NCBI GenBank assembly: GCA_964539785.1
Contig: CAZIJQ010000081.1
Coordinates: 1 to 8,141 of the forward strand
Origin: JABMPO01 sp964539785
GTDB taxonomy: Bacteria; Fidelibacterota; Marinisomatia; Marinisomatales; TCS56
DNA: 8,141 bases
Direction: 5' to 3'
Numbering within the stretch: position 1 is the stretch's first letter; every line of letters starts with the position of its first letter. Made by a program: the position numbers and the translations under genes. Shown here piece after piece: positions 8,029-8,141 of this stretch. Below the pieces are notes generated by a model. The model did not search any database. It was not told the origin of the DNA and saw only the letters and a list, made by a program, of their open reading frames with translations.

Positions 8029-8141
8029 CTAAATTATTTCTCCTGCCATCATGTCTGTATGTATTCCCTGATCGATAACAACTTTACCATTCACGATCAC
8101 ATAATCGATTCCGGTGGGGTATTGGTGGGGATCTGCGAAGG
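8029..8141 (-). CDS. N-acyl-D-amino-acid deacylase (D-aminoacylase) family, C-terminal end only
   Basis: This reading frame is too short for usual ORF calling. On the - strand, the stop is TAG (8031-8029) and the frame is open to the window edge, so the N-terminal bulk lies beyond base 8141. The 36 visible residues run FADPHQYPTGIDYVIVNGK, then VVIDQGIHTDMMAGEII. The 'DP..YP.GI.YV.VNG..V...G.HT...G' pattern is the closing beta-strand segment of amidohydrolase-superfamily D-aminoacylases, which hydrolyse N-acyl-D-amino acids to a free D-amino acid and a carboxylate. Metal-binding residues are not visible. A dihydropyrimidinase or another amidohydrolase is the main alternative, but the DPHQYP element favours the D-aminoacylase group. 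It converges with alr across 40 nt. Confidence 0.75.
   Translation of the reverse strand, partial: FADPHQYPTGIDYVIVNGKVVIDQGIHTDMMAGEII

Overview
The window looks like a chromosomal segment of a Gram-negative bacterium of the Fibrobacterota-Chlorobiota-Bacteroidota (FCB) group. The best guess is a marine or subsurface lineage near Candidatus Neomarinimicrobiota (Marinimicrobia/SAR406) or Calditrichota. The reasons are a TonB-dependent receptor, a large secreted protein with a type IX secretion (T9SS)-like C-terminal sorting domain, and a PorV/PorQ-family barrel, all in one operon. Strong Shine-Dalgarno sequences (aggag, aaggagga) argue against typical Bacteroidota, which mostly lack them. The lineage is an inference from protein style and was not tested by search.

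Left part (1-5270): three co-directional + strand genes in a tight operon. These are the 3' end of a TonB-dependent outer-membrane receptor, a 1160-residue secreted multidomain protein, and a 344-residue PorV-like outer-membrane protein. The gaps are 10 and 13 nt, and each Shine-Dalgarno sequence overlaps the upstream stop codon. A perfect 15-bp hairpin terminator closes the unit. The layout suggests a cell-surface system: the receptor imports a ligand, the large protein is exported to the surface and probably handles it, and the PorV-like protein may serve its export or attachment. The substrate is unknown.

Right part (5271-8141): a 118-nt region with a possible weak promoter leads to a second + strand pair. 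It encodes a putative lipoprotein with a transglutaminase-like cysteine-hydrolase core, then alanine racemase (alr) 29 nt downstream. At the right edge, convergent on the - strand, is the C-terminal end of a protein that reads as an N-acyl-D-amino-acid deacylase (D-aminoacylase). Alr makes D-alanine, and the deacylase family frees D-amino acids from N-acylated forms, so this side has a D-amino-acid/cell-wall theme. The role of the transglutaminase-like protein is unknown.

No RNA genes, mobile elements, CRISPR arrays or long repeats were seen. No intergenic stretch exceeds 176 nt. Nearly all sequence is explained by six coding regions, two of them cut by the window edges.
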